Source: Actinocrinis sp046724665
Lineage (GTDB): Bacteria; Actinomycetota; Actinomycetes; Streptomycetales; Catenulisporaceae
Reading direction: 5' to 3'
Assembly (NCBI GenBank): GCA_046724665.1
Contig: JBKOWZ010000019.1
Coordinates: 1-30,065, forward strand
Length of the DNA: 30,065 bases
Shown: positions 5,841 through 14,079 of the stretch, one piece after another
Layout: the number at the start of each line of letters is the position of its first letter
Position numbering within the stretch: position 1 is the stretch's first letter
Notes under the pieces: model-generated
What the model saw: the letters and a program-made list of their open reading frames with translations, nothing else
Told to the model about the DNA's origin: nothing
Databases searched by the model: none
Position numbers and translations under genes: made by a program

Positions 5841-8213
5841 CTACGCGCGTGGCTTGTTGTCGCGGCTCGTGTGCTGCTGATCACGGTTCCAGTCCGACCG
5901 CGGACGCGAATCGCCGCCACGACGGTCGTCCCGCCAGGGACGCTCCCCGCGCGAAGGAGTCTCGTTGCGCGGAAAGCCACCGGTACGCGGGACGCTTTCG
6001 CCGTGCTGGAAGCGGTCACCGCGCGGGGGACGATCGCGGTACTCGCCGTAGCCGGAGCGGTTCGCTCCAGTGCTCCGGTCGTTCCGGTCGAACCGCCCCC
6101 GATTGTCGGCGTCGCGTCCCTTGAAGTCGCGCCCGCCGACTCCTCGACCGTCGAATCCACGACCATCAGCGCTACGACCGTCAGCGCGACGGCCTTCGAA
6201 TCCACGATTTTCAGCACCACGACCGTCAGCACCACGACCGTCAGCGCCACGGCTTTCGGAGCCGCGACCTTCGAATCCACGACCGTCGAACCGTCGGCTG
6301 TCGGAACCACGCCCGAATCCGCGTCGCTCCGAGTCCTGCCCACCGCCGAAGCCGCGTCCCGCCGAGCTGTCACGGCTGCCGAAGCCGCGTCCCGCTGAGC
6401 CGTCACGGCTGCCGAGGTCTCGCTCCGGCGAGCCGCTTGCCTTGAAACCCTGTCCCTGCCCCTGCTCCTGAGCCGGTCCCGCCGAGCCTGGCGCCGTCGA
6501 TGAAGCGCCGCCACGCCAACCGTCTCGGTTCCGGTCGCGGCCGTACCGATCGCCGTCGCGTCGGTCGAACGATTGGCCACGACGCTCGTCACGGTCGTAG
6601 CGGCCGCCGTTGAAACGACTGCCGTCACGATTGCCGTCACGACTGAAGCGGCTGCCGTCACGACCGCCGTCGAAGGAACCACTGCGTCGATCATCGCGAC
6701 GGTTGTGACCGCGGTCATCGCGCTCGTACCGGCCACCGCCGTCCCGGCGCTCGTACGCGCGGGAAATCCGCTCGCGCACCGGCAGCGTGAACGGCGTGAC
6801 GTCGCCGGGCTCCGGCACTTCGCGGGCGCCGGTCAGGTCTGCCAGCGCGGTGCCCGCCGACTCCCAGCGGCCGCCGACTCCGAGCGGCGCGGCGTCGAGT
6901 TCGTTGGCTGTGACACCGGCGTCGTCCATCATCCGCTGCGTCAGCTTGCGCTGCTTCGGCAGGACCAGCGACGCGACCACGCCGGTCTGCCCGGCCCGCG
7001 CGGTGCGGCCGGCCCGGTGCAGGTAGTCCTTCGAGTCACGCGCCGGATCCAGGTGCACCACCAGGTCGATACCGTCCACGTGGATGCCGCGCGCCGCGAC
7101 GTCGGTCGCGATGAGGACCGGGGTGCGGCCCTCCTTGAAGTCCTCGAGGGTCTTCGTGCGGGCGACCTGCGTCATGCCGCCGTGCAGCCCGGCCGCGGGC
7201 AGGCCGTGCTCGCGGAACTGCTCGGTGACCCGATCGACCGCCATCTGGGTGCGGACGAAGAAGATCGAGCGGGCGCTCGCGTTGCCGGCCTCGGCCGCGT
7301 GCCGCCCGGCGATCTGCACCGCGACCTTCGCCTTGTGCTGCGGCGTGACCATCAGCAGGTGGTGGCTCATCGTCGAGACCACGCCGGCCTGCGGATCCAC
7401 CTCGTGCAGAACCGGGTCGTTCATGTACTTCTTCACGATCTCGTCCACGGCGCCGTCCAGCGTCGCCGAGAACAGCAGCCGCTGACCGCCCGCCGCGACC
7501 TGGTCCATCAGCTCGCAGACATGCGGCAGGAAGCCCATGTCGCACATCTGGTCGGCCTCGTCGAGAATCGCGACATCGACCTCGCCGAGCTCGCACTCGC
7601 CGCGCTCGATCAGGTCGGACAGCCGACCCGGCGTGGCGACCAGAATCTCGACGCCGTAACGCAGATTGTCGATCTGCTTACGCATCGGCGCGCCGCCGTA
7701 AACGGAACGGATCCGCAGCCGCAGCGCCCGAGCGTACGGCCGCAGCGCATCCTCGACCTGCATCGCCAGTTCACGCGTCGGGACCAGCACGAGGGCAAGC
7801 GGACGCCGCGGCTTGGCGCGCAGCCCTTCCAGACGCGTCAGCGTCGGCAACCCGAACGCCAGCGTCTTGCCCGACCCGGTCCGGCCGCGGCCGAGCACGT
7901 CCCGGCCGATCAACGCGTCCGGAATCGTGGCGGCCTGGATCGGGAACGCGGTGACGACCCCTGCCTCGTTGAGCACGCTGAGCAGCGGTGCGGGCAGGTC
8001 GAGCGACTCGAAGGTCACCTCGGTGCCGGTGTCGAGCTTGGTCTCCTGATTTCGGGTGTCGAGCTCGGTCTGCTGATCTTGTTCGGTTCCCGCGTCCTGG
8101 TCCGGGACGGCGTCTGTCGCGGCGTCAGTTGTCGAGACGTCAACCATCGAGGTATCAGCCGTCGAAGCGTCAGCCATCGTCGTGTCTACTGACACCGTGG
8201 TGTCTACGGACAT
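5841..8213 (-). CDS. DEAD-box ATP-dependent RNA helicase with long Arg/Gly/Asp-rich tail
   Basis: This encodes 790 residues from ATG 8213, with AGGAGG about 11 bases upstream. A start 27 codons earlier is possible but weaker. The helicase core spans roughly residues 65-430. It has FPIQ (Q motif, about 90), GRTGSGKT (110-117), PTRELA (145-150), TPGRL (about 194), DEAD (218-221), SAT (249-251), ATDVAARG and HRAGRTARAG. It unwinds RNA duplexes and, by analogy with RhlE/CsdA, likely acts in ribosome assembly, RNA decay or cold adaptation. Residues 1-65 are rich in Asp and Thr with SVDTT-type repeats. After about residue 480 the tail is disordered and repetitive (RDGSRF, then RGADG/RGFEG pentads), positively charged and RNA-binding, of a kind that often drives condensates. 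Three 134-bp repeats begin at its stop codon. Confidence 0.95.
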   Translation of the reverse strand: MSVDTTVSVDTTMADASTADTSMVDVSTTDAATDAVPDQDAGTEQDQQTELDTRNQETKLDTGTEVTFESLDLPAPLLSVLNEAGVVTAFPIQAATIPDALIGRDVLGRGRTGSGKTLAFGLPTLTRLEGLRAKPRRPLALVLVPTRELAMQVEDALRPYARALRLRIRSVYGGAPMRKQIDNLRYGVEILVATPGRLSDLIERGECELGEVDVAILDEADQMCDMGFLPHVCELMDQVAAGGQRLLFSATLDGAVDEIVKKYMNDPVLHEVDPQAGVVSTMSHHLLMVTPQHKAKVAVQIAGRHAAEAGNASARSIFFVRTQMAVDRVTEQFREHGLPAAGLHGGMTQVARTKTLEDFKEGRTPVLIATDVAARGIHVDGIDLVVHLDPARDSKDYLHRAGRTARAGQTGVVASLVLPKQRKLTQRMMDDAGVTANELDAAPLGVGGRWESAGTALADLTGAREVPEPGDVTPFTLPVRERISRAYERRDGGGRYERDDRGHNRRDDRRSGSFDGGRDGSRFSRDGNRDGSRFNGGRYDRDERRGQSFDRRDGDRYGRDRNRDGWRGGASSTAPGSAGPAQEQGQGQGFKASGSPERDLGSRDGSAGRGFGSRDSSAGRGFGGGQDSERRGFGRGSDSRRFDGRGFEGRGSESRGADGRGADGRGAENRGFEGRRADGRSADGRGFDGRGVGGRDFKGRDADNRGRFDRNDRSTGANRSGYGEYRDRPPRGDRFQHGESVPRTGGFPRNETPSRGERPWRDDRRGGDSRPRSDWNRDQQHTSRDNKPRA

Positions 8214-8924
8214 GGTGGTGCAGACCTCCTGGTCGCATGGCACGTGACAAGGAGGCATCAGGGAACGCTGGACGCGCGCCGCCGAGCCGATCACAAGTAC
8301 GGGCCCTATATCGGGGCAATGCCGCGCCTGTGTCGGCCACTGAACTTCGGCCTGAGGGTTGTTCCTCGACGTGGTGCAGTCCGGACGAGCACTAGCAGTG
8401 CTATTCGGACACCAATGAGCGCGCGGGCATCACGAGTACCCGATAAGCATACCCGGGCGCCACACGAGGGACGAAACCGGCAGGTCAGGCACGGCTCCGC
8501 GAGGCTATCCGCAGCGTCGGCCAGGCAGGCGTGGCGTCCCGTCAGGACAGGCACGGTAGCAGCCGCCAGCGCCTCAGTAGCGCGCCGACGGCGTGCTCTG
8601 GCAGCGTGCGTTTGCTCATCCGGCCCGGCGACGGCAGGCTGAGGGACTCGAGCTGCCATTGCACGTCGGACTCGCCCGTCCGATCGGACGATGGCACCGG
8701 ACCGGCAAAGGACCAGGGCTGGCTTTCGGTTCAGTGCGGCGTGTGTACATAACCCGGGCACTGAACCCGGTGCACTGAACTCCAGGCACCGAACCCCGGG
8801 CACCGAACAATGGTGCACTGAACCGTAGGCGCCGTCCTGGCCGTGCCGGACGCACGGAACCGCACACGACGCGCTTGCAGTGCTTCACCACCACTGCATC
8901 GCGACCGCACGGAAGGCCTACCGC
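8214..8924. other. Divergent intergenic region between helicase and fumarylacetoacetase
   Basis: About 700 bases separate two divergent genes. I find no convincing ORF; the longest frame on the minus strand (8306-8818) encodes a Cys/Arg-rich protein with no recognisable fold. The region must hold both promoters and probably a long 5' leader for the helicase, as is usual for cold-shock RNA helicases. A short direct-repeat array lies at 8752-8824. Confidence 0.6.
8752..8824. repeat. Five short direct repeats (GGCAC[C/T]GAAC type)
   Basis: The core GGCACYGAA or GTGCACTGAA recurs five times with 13-16 base spacing (starting near 8757, 8770, 8785, 8799 and 8813). A copy in the opposite orientation is near 8729. 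The array lies 100-170 bases upstream of the fumarylacetoacetase start and may be a regulator-binding cluster or a slippage product. Confidence 0.65.
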
Positions 8925-10145
8925 ATGGCGCGCAGCTGGCTCGACATCCCCGCCGACTCGGGGTTCGGCCTGACCAACCTGCCCTACGGTGTCATCACCT
9001 ACGCCGACAGCCCGCCCCAGCCCGCCGTGGCCATCGGCCAGTACGCCTTCCCGCTCGGCGCGGCCGCCGAGACAGGACTCTTCGACGGCGTCGTCGAGGA
9101 GCCCGCGGCCGTTCTCGCCGTCCCGACGCTCAACCCGCTGATGTCAGCCGGGCCGCGCACCTGGCAAGCCGTGCGCACGCGTGTCATCGACCTCTTCGAA
9201 AGCCGCGCCAACGCCGCGCTCGTCCAACCGCTGTTGCTTCCAGATTCCCGCGTACAGCACCACCTGCCTTTCACCGTCGCCGACTACGTCGATTTCTTCT
9301 CCTCGCGCCATCACGCGGAGAACCTGGGCAAGATGTTCCGCCCGGACAGCCCGCCGCTGCTGCCGAACTGGCTCCACCTGCCCGTGGGGTACCACGGCCG
9401 AGCCGGATCCGTCGTCGTCTCGGGAACGCCCGTGACCCGGCCGCACGGACAACGCATCCCGCCGACCGACACAGAACCCGTGTTCGGCCCGACCATCCGC
9501 CTCGACATTGAAGCGGAGGTTGGTTTCATTGTCGGAGTGCCGACGCGAATCGGTCAAACAGTGCCTGTGGATAACTTTTCGGACCATGTCTTCGGGGTCG
9601 TGCTCGTCAACGACTGGTCCGCCCGCGACATCCAGGCCTGGGAGTATCAGCCGCTCGGGCCGTTCCTCGGCAAGTCCTTCGCCACCTCGATCTCACCGTG
9701 GGTCGTACCGCTGGAGGCGCTGAGCGAGGCGCGCGTCGCCCCGCAGCTCCAGGACCCGGCGCCGCTGCCGCACCTCGTCGGCGATCATTGGGGCTACGAT
9801 CTGCGCATGCGCGTCGAGCTCAACGGCACCACGGTCAGCGAGCCGCCGTTCGCCTCGCTCTACTGGACCCCGGCGCAGCAGCTCGCCCACCTCACCAGCA
9901 ACGGCTCGCCGCTGCGCACCGGGGACCTGCTCGCCTCCGGCACCGTCTCAGGTCCCGAACCCGCGCAGCGCGGCTCACTGATCGAGCTGACCTGGAACGG
10001 GACCTACCCGCTGCAACTGGCCGACGGCTCGACCCGCACGTTCCTGGCCGACGGAGACACCGTGGCAATCAGCGCGACTGCACCGGGGCCCGACGGCACC
10101 CGGATCAGCTTCGGTTCGGTCACCGGGACCGTGCAGTCCCGCTGA
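8925..10145 (+). CDS. fahA: Fumarylacetoacetase
   Basis: This encodes 406 residues from ATG 8925 (MARSWLDIPADSGFGLTNLPYG), with GGAAGG 8 bases upstream; a start 15 codons earlier has no ribosome site. It splits fumarylacetoacetate into fumarate and acetoacetate, the last step of tyrosine and phenylalanine breakdown through homogentisate. Family signatures are intact: DYVDFFSSRHHAENLGKMFR (active-site His region), LPVGYHGRAGSVVVSG, the metal-binding EAEVGFIVG, and VLVNDWSARDIQ followed by EYQPLGPFLGKSF. Length matches the bacterial and human enzymes. The usual partner homogentisate dioxygenase is not in the window, so the pathway genes are dispersed here. The stop codon is followed by three or four 10-base repeats of CGGTCG. 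Confidence 0.96.
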   Translation: MARSWLDIPADSGFGLTNLPYGVITYADSPPQPAVAIGQYAFPLGAAAETGLFDGVVEEPAAVLAVPTLNPLMSAGPRTWQAVRTRVIDLFESRANAALVQPLLLPDSRVQHHLPFTVADYVDFFSSRHHAENLGKMFRPDSPPLLPNWLHLPVGYHGRAGSVVVSGTPVTRPHGQRIPPTDTEPVFGPTIRLDIEAEVGFIVGVPTRIGQTVPVDNFSDHVFGVVLVNDWSARDIQAWEYQPLGPFLGKSFATSISPWVVPLEALSEARVAPQLQDPAPLPHLVGDHWGYDLRMRVELNGTTVSEPPFASLYWTPAQQLAHLTSNGSPLRTGDLLASGTVSGPEPAQRGSLIELTWNGTYPLQLADGSTRTFLADGDTVAISATAPGPDGTRISFGSVTGTVQSR

Positions 10146-10471
10146 GGCTGTACCCGGTCGGCCCGGTCGTGCTCGGTCGTGCCCGGCCGGCGGGTGGCGC
10201 GGGACCCAGGGCCCTGCGAGGACTGTGCGAAGCATGAGCGTCCTGAGTCGCAGGGCAACAACGAAGAAGTCTGCCCTGGTCCGTCCGTGCTGTGGCGCGC
10301 TTTCGAGCGCCGAAAGATCGGCATTCGGCCACGCGCGCGCCGCGTCCCCAGTACGCTTAGGCCACGCGGAGGGGAGCCACATACCTCCGGGAATCGACCG
10401 ACTGGCCGGTACCGCCCGCGCCACGCCGATCGTTGATCCGGAAGGGTGGCGGGAAGGGAGACGGGCCAAGG
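10146..10471. other. Intergenic region after fumarylacetoacetase
   Basis: About 325 bases. At 10155-10190 the hexamer CGGTCG (last copy degenerate) recurs at 10155, 10164, 10174 and 10184, immediately after the fumarylacetoacetase stop. A weak -10-like TACGCT lies near 10351. Nothing else is recognisable. Confidence 0.5.
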
Positions 10472-11164
10472 ATGGCAGCGACAGGTGCCGAGCGCACGGT
10501 GTCCCGTGGCCGGATCCCCGGCATGCGCCGCAGGCGCGAGGAGCCCGACCTGTTGCTCGCCCTCGCGTCCAGGGGCTTCGCCCTCGTCCCCGCCGCCGCC
10601 CCGCTGGGGCCCGGCTGTTCCTGTAGCCGCGTCGGCTGTCCGAACCCCGGCGCCCATCCGCTCTCCTACGGCTGGCAGACCGAGGCCAGCGCCGACCCCG
10701 CCCAGCTCGACCGCTGGCGCGCGCGGCTGCCGGACGTCAACTACGCCACCCCCACTGGCCGCACCCACGACGTGCTCGACGTTCCGATCTCCGCTGGCCG
10801 CATCGCGTTCCGCGCGCTGACCACCGGCGGCGAACCCCTTGGCCCGGTCGCCGTCTCGGCCTCCGGCGACCGCTGCCTGTTCTTCACCAGGGCCCGCGCC
10901 GGCGGCGAGGACGACTCCGCCGACGACGAGTGGTGGCCCTGCGACCTCGACGCCGCGCCGGAGACCGGATTCGGCGGCCCCGGGCTGCGCTGGCACAACC
11001 GCGGCTCATACGTTCTGGTACCGCCTGCCCGCGCGGTCAACGGCGGTCGTGCCCGCTGGATCCACGAACTCGCCGCCCCGCTGCCCGATCCACTCCGCCT
11101 GCTCGGCGCGCTCGCGGACGCGTGCGAGACGGTCGCCGCGGCGGGCGACGTCACGCAGTGGTGA
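10472..11164 (+). CDS. Stand-alone PrimPol-like protein (bifunctional primase/polymerase N-terminal domain)
   Basis: This encodes about 230 residues. ATG 10472 is preferred, with GGGAG 12 bases upstream; ATG 10433 and an internal ATG at residue 18 are alternatives. After a basic N-terminus, residues 27-63 read LLLALASRGFALVP, then the Cys-containing CSCSRVGCPNPGAHP typical of the Prim-Pol domain (PF09250-type). Next comes the segment around residues 90-104 (NYATPTGRTHDVLDV) with the acidic pair Asp100 and Asp103, where catalytic acids lie in true PrimPols. There is no helicase domain, unlike plasmid and phage primases. Stand-alone copies are widespread in actinomycetes, and their role is unproven. 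The degraded acidic motif suggests it may bind but not polymerise nucleotides. It converges with the aminopeptidase gene, with 25 bases between stops. Confidence 0.8.
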   Translation: MAATGAERTVSRGRIPGMRRRREEPDLLLALASRGFALVPAAAPLGPGCSCSRVGCPNPGAHPLSYGWQTEASADPAQLDRWRARLPDVNYATPTGRTHDVLDVPISAGRIAFRALTTGGEPLGPVAVSASGDRCLFFTRARAGGEDDSADDEWWPCDLDAAPETGFGGPGLRWHNRGSYVLVPPARAVNGGRARWIHELAAPLPDPLRLLGALADACETVAAAGDVTQW

Positions 11165-11189
11165 GCACGCAGCGCTGAGTCGGAGCGCG

Positions 11190-12038
11190 TTAGGGGACGG
11201 TCAGCAGTTCCGCGCCGTCGTTCGTGACGACCATCGTGTGCTCGAACTGAGCGGTGAGCTTTCCGTCCGCGGTCACGGCGGTCCAGTTGTCATCCCACAT
11301 CCGGTGCTCGATCGTGCCGAGCGTCAGCATCGGCTCGATCGTGAACGTCATGCCCGGCTCGAGCAGCGCGGTCGCACGAACGTCGTCGTAGTGCGGGATG
11401 ATCAGACCGCTGTGGAACGCCGACGCGATCCCGTGGCCGGTGAACACGCGCACGACGCCGTAACCGAAGCGCTTCGCGTACGACTCGATGACGCGCCCTA
11501 TCACGTTGATCTGCCGCCCCGGCTTCACCGCCTTGATCGCCCGGTTCAGCGCCTCCTGCGTGCGTTCGACCAGCAGATGCGCCTCCTCGGAGACGTCACC
11601 GACCTCGAACGTGGCGTTGGTGTCGCCATGCACGCCATTGATGAACGCCGTGATGTCGATGTTGACGATGTCGCCGTCGTTCAGCACCGTCGAGTCCGGG
11701 ATGCCGTGGCAGATCACTTCGTTGATCGACGTGCACAGCGACTTCGGGTAGCCCCGGTAACCGAGCGTCGAGGGGTACGCACCGTGATCGCACAGGAATT
11801 CGTGCCCGATCCTGTCTAGGTCGTCGGTGGTCATCCCCGGCTTGACCGCGTTGCCGACCTCGGCGAGTGCCTGCGCCGCGATCTTTCCCGCGACGCGCAT
11901 CTTCTCGATGGTCTCCGGGGACTGGACATCCGGTCCCGTGTACCGCTTCGGTTGAGGCTTGCCTACGTACTCCGGGCGGGCGATGTGTGCGGGGACGGAA
12001 CGGGTCGGTGAGACGATGCCCGGTACTAGGGAAGCCAT
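11190..12038 (-). CDS. map: Type I methionine aminopeptidase
   Basis: This encodes 282 residues from ATG 12038. It removes the initiator methionine from nascent proteins, a cytosolic metalloenzyme. Metal and substrate ligands are all present: His111 (VICHGIPD), Asp128 (NIDITAF), Asp139 (HGDTN), His202 (TGHGI), Glu235 (TIEPM) and Glu266 (FEHTM). The 40-residue N-terminal extension with PAHIARPEYVGKP is the actinobacterial type Ic extension, which contains a proline-rich ribosome-contact segment. A -10 element TAGACT ends 7 bases before the ATG and there is no ribosome site, so the mRNA is probably leaderless. An ATG 13 codons upstream would put the promoter inside the gene and is less likely. 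Confidence 0.96.
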   Translation of the reverse strand: MASLVPGIVSPTRSVPAHIARPEYVGKPQPKRYTGPDVQSPETIEKMRVAGKIAAQALAEVGNAVKPGMTTDDLDRIGHEFLCDHGAYPSTLGYRGYPKSLCTSINEVICHGIPDSTVLNDGDIVNIDITAFINGVHGDTNATFEVGDVSEEAHLLVERTQEALNRAIKAVKPGRQINVIGRVIESYAKRFGYGVVRVFTGHGIASAFHSGLIIPHYDDVRATALLEPGMTFTIEPMLTLGTIEHRMWDDNWTAVTADGKLTAQFEHTMVVTNDGAELLTVP

Positions 12039-12045
12039 AGTGACG

Positions 12046-12051
12046 AGTCTA
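12046..12051 (-). promoter_or_regulatory. -10 element of a probably leaderless map transcript
   Basis: TAGACT on the minus strand ends 7 bases before the ATG at 12038, which places transcription start at or next to the initiation codon. No convincing -35 is seen. Confidence 0.6.
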
Positions 12052-12159
12052 AGGCGTCGTTGCGGGGCAGTAGTCATCTGCGAAAACTCATCCGCCCGCG
12101 ACGTCGGGCACAGACGATCCCGGCACCTGACGGGATGCGATGCGGCGAGGAGGCACGCG

Positions 12160-12333
12160 ATGGCCGACGAAGGACCGCAGTGGTTCTACTGCCTACGCCA
12201 CCACAGGGTCGAGGGACCGGTCGGATGCCGGGCACAGGACCGGCTCGGCCCGTACAGCACCCGTGAGGAAGCCGAGCAAGCCTTGGAGAAGGTCAAGGAA
12301 CGTAACGCGGCGTGGGGTGACGATAGGGACTGA
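12160..12333 (+). CDS. 57-residue SPOR-like small protein
   Basis: A small actinobacterial protein starting at ATG 12160, with a perfect AGGAGG 6 bases upstream. The sequence includes WFYCLRHHRVEGPVGCRAQD, then LGPYSTREEAEQALEKVKERN. The aromatic strand followed by the LGPYxTxEEAExAL helix is like one half of a SPOR domain, the fold that binds denuded septal peptidoglycan. There is no signal peptide or membrane segment, so it is probably cytoplasmic and its role is unknown. It is transcribed divergently from map and ends 30 bases before the convergent gene at 12364. Confidence 0.85.
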   Translation: MADEGPQWFYCLRHHRVEGPVGCRAQDRLGPYSTREEAEQALEKVKERNAAWGDDRD

Positions 12334-12363
12334 TCCTGGCCGCTGCTGACGGCCGGTTACCGC

Positions 12364-12966
12364 CTACCAGCGCTCCACGCGCGGCCCGCTCACCGCTTCG
12401 ATCCAACGCCCCAACCGTGCACGTAAGCCGGTCGGTCCGACGTAGGGCTGCGCCGCTGCGAGTGAGACCAGATGCTGCGCGGTATCGAAGTTCAGCGGTC
12501 CCGGATCCTCCGGCACGGTAAGCGTCTCGTGGGCCAGGTCACGCAGTTGCGCCGCCGCTTGGTCGAGCGTCAGGATCCGCGCCCCGCGCCGTCGCGCGTC
12601 CCCGATCCGCTCCAGCAGCGGGTCGGTCGGATCGTGCTGCGCCACGACCAGCAGCGCCTCGCCGCGCCCGGTCGATTCCAACCGCCGCAAGCTCGCAGCG
12701 AGATGCGGCGGAGCGTCCGGCGGTGGGTTGTGCCGCAGCAGGACCGGTGCGAGCTGCGGCAGGTCGGCCCACTGCGACTCGTCGGTGAGGTGGGCCGCCA
12801 GATGCCACGGCTCGTCGTCCGCGGGTCCGGCCAGCAGGAGGCCGCCGACGTACCGCGGCGCTCGGCGCAGTGCGGAACCGAACTCGTCGCTCGCGTCCAC
12901 CCAGTCGGATTGGGCACCGGTCGCGGCGAGAAGATCGCGCAGGGCGGCCGCCTGCACTCTGTCCAT
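12364..12966 (-). CDS. Conserved hypothetical protein, possible Rossmann-like fold
   Basis: This encodes 200 residues. I do not recognise a named family. The sequence alternates strands and helices (VGGLLLAGPADDEP, EALLVVAQHDPTDPLLERIGDARRRGARILTLD). This suggests a Rossmann-like or SIS-like core in residues 90-140. The C-terminus (FDTAQHLVSLAAAQ, then GLRARLGRWIEAV) looks helical. The ATG at 12966 has only a weak ribosome site, so the start is uncertain. It lies 83 bases downstream of panB on the same strand and could be cotranscribed with it. Confidence 0.75.
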   Translation of the reverse strand: MDRVQAAALRDLLAATGAQSDWVDASDEFGSALRRAPRYVGGLLLAGPADDEPWHLAAHLTDESQWADLPQLAPVLLRHNPPPDAPPHLAASLRRLESTGRGEALLVVAQHDPTDPLLERIGDARRRGARILTLDQAAAQLRDLAHETLTVPEDPGPLNFDTAQHLVSLAAAQPYVGPTGLRARLGRWIEAVSGPRVERW

Positions 12967-13049
12967 GAGGACATCGTGCCAGGTGGCCGCCCGCGCTACA
13001 GGCTAATGAGTCGAACGATCTGAACGCATCACCTGCATGCCCTAAGCGC

Positions 13050-13961
13050 TCAGTGGAATGTGTGCTCCGGCGCCGGGAACTGCCCGGCGACGACGTCGGA
13101 TGCGAACGCCCGCGCTGCGTTACCGAGCACGGTCCGCAGGTCGGCGTACTTCTTCGCGAAGCGCGGCGCCTTGCCGGGCGTCATGCCGGCCATGTCGGTC
13201 CACACCAGCACCTGCGCGTCGGTGCCCGCGCCCGCGCCGATGCCGATCGTCGGGATGCTCAGCAGTTCGGTCACCCGGGTGGCCAGCTCCTGCGGGACCA
13301 GCTCAAGCACCACCGCGAACGCCCCGGCTGCCTCCAGCGACTTGGCATCCGCGAGCAGCCGCTCGGCCTCCTCGTCGCCGCGGCCCTGCACCCGGTAGCC
13401 GCCGAGCACGTTGACCGACTGCGGCGTCAGCCCTATGTGCGCCATCACCGGGATCCCGGCCTGCACCAGCGCCTCGACCTGGTGGATGACCCGGCGCCCG
13501 CCCTCCAGCTTCACCGCGCCCGCGCCGCTCTCCTTCAGGAACCGGGTGCCGGTCTCCAGTGCCTGCCGGGCCGAGCCCTGGTACGAGCCGAACGGCATGT
13601 CGGCGACGATCAGTGCCCGCTTCGTGCCGCGGACCACGGCCGACGTCAGCGTGATCAGCTCGTCAACGGTGATCGGCACCGTGTTCGCGTAACCGAGGTG
13701 GTTGTCCGCGGCCGAGTCGCCGACCAGCAGCACGGGTATTCCGGCTTCGTCGAACACTCCCGCGGTGAGCGCGTCGTACGCGGTGAGCATCGGCCAGCGC
13801 TCGCCGCGCTGCTTGGCCTGCGCGAGGTCGCGCACGGTGACCCGGCGGCCGACTCCGTTCGAGCCGCCGTAGAGCGTGAGCTTGGGCTCGGCAGGCGTGG
13901 GGGAGTGCTCGGCGGGCTCGGGCGCGGCCTGTGGGTTTGAGGACATGCCTGAAACTGACAT
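13050..13961 (-). CDS. panB: 3-methyl-2-oxobutanoate hydroxymethyltransferase
   Basis: This encodes 303 residues from ATG 13961, with GAGGAG 10 bases upstream. The enzyme adds a hydroxymethyl group from methylenetetrahydrofolate to 2-oxoisovalerate, giving ketopantoate, the first committed step of pantothenate and coenzyme A synthesis. Family motifs include LLVGDSAADNHLGYANTVPIT (the GDS metal and substrate site at residues 81-83), VADMPFGSYQGS, AVKLEGG and VMAHIGLTPQSVNVLGGYRVQGR. The first 38 residues are a Pro/Glu/Ala-rich extension not needed for the barrel and common in actinomycetes. No panC or panD is nearby. The M50-type peptidase gene ends 118 bases upstream on the same strand. Confidence 0.96.
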   Translation of the reverse strand: MSVSGMSSNPQAAPEPAEHSPTPAEPKLTLYGGSNGVGRRVTVRDLAQAKQRGERWPMLTAYDALTAGVFDEAGIPVLLVGDSAADNHLGYANTVPITVDELITLTSAVVRGTKRALIVADMPFGSYQGSARQALETGTRFLKESGAGAVKLEGGRRVIHQVEALVQAGIPVMAHIGLTPQSVNVLGGYRVQGRGDEEAERLLADAKSLEAAGAFAVVLELVPQELATRVTELLSIPTIGIGAGAGTDAQVLVWTDMAGMTPGKAPRFAKKYADLRTVLGNAARAFASDVVAGQFPAPEHTFH

Positions 13962-14079
13962 GACAGTAAGACTCCTCGAAACAGATCTCGTGGCGCCCCA
14001 GCGGGCGTCCCCGGACTTGTCAGGATCGTCTCACTTCGCAGCGGCCGCCGCTAGGGCGGTAGCTCGCAGACGGCTCGCG

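Noticed and set aside
6573..8192. 539-codon plus-strand frame
   Set aside because: Exactly opposite the DEAD-box helicase core, whose motifs are all present on the minus strand.
8306..8818. 170-codon minus-strand frame in the helicase-fumarylacetoacetase gap
   Set aside because: No ribosome site, Cys/Arg-rich, and partly made of the short direct repeats.
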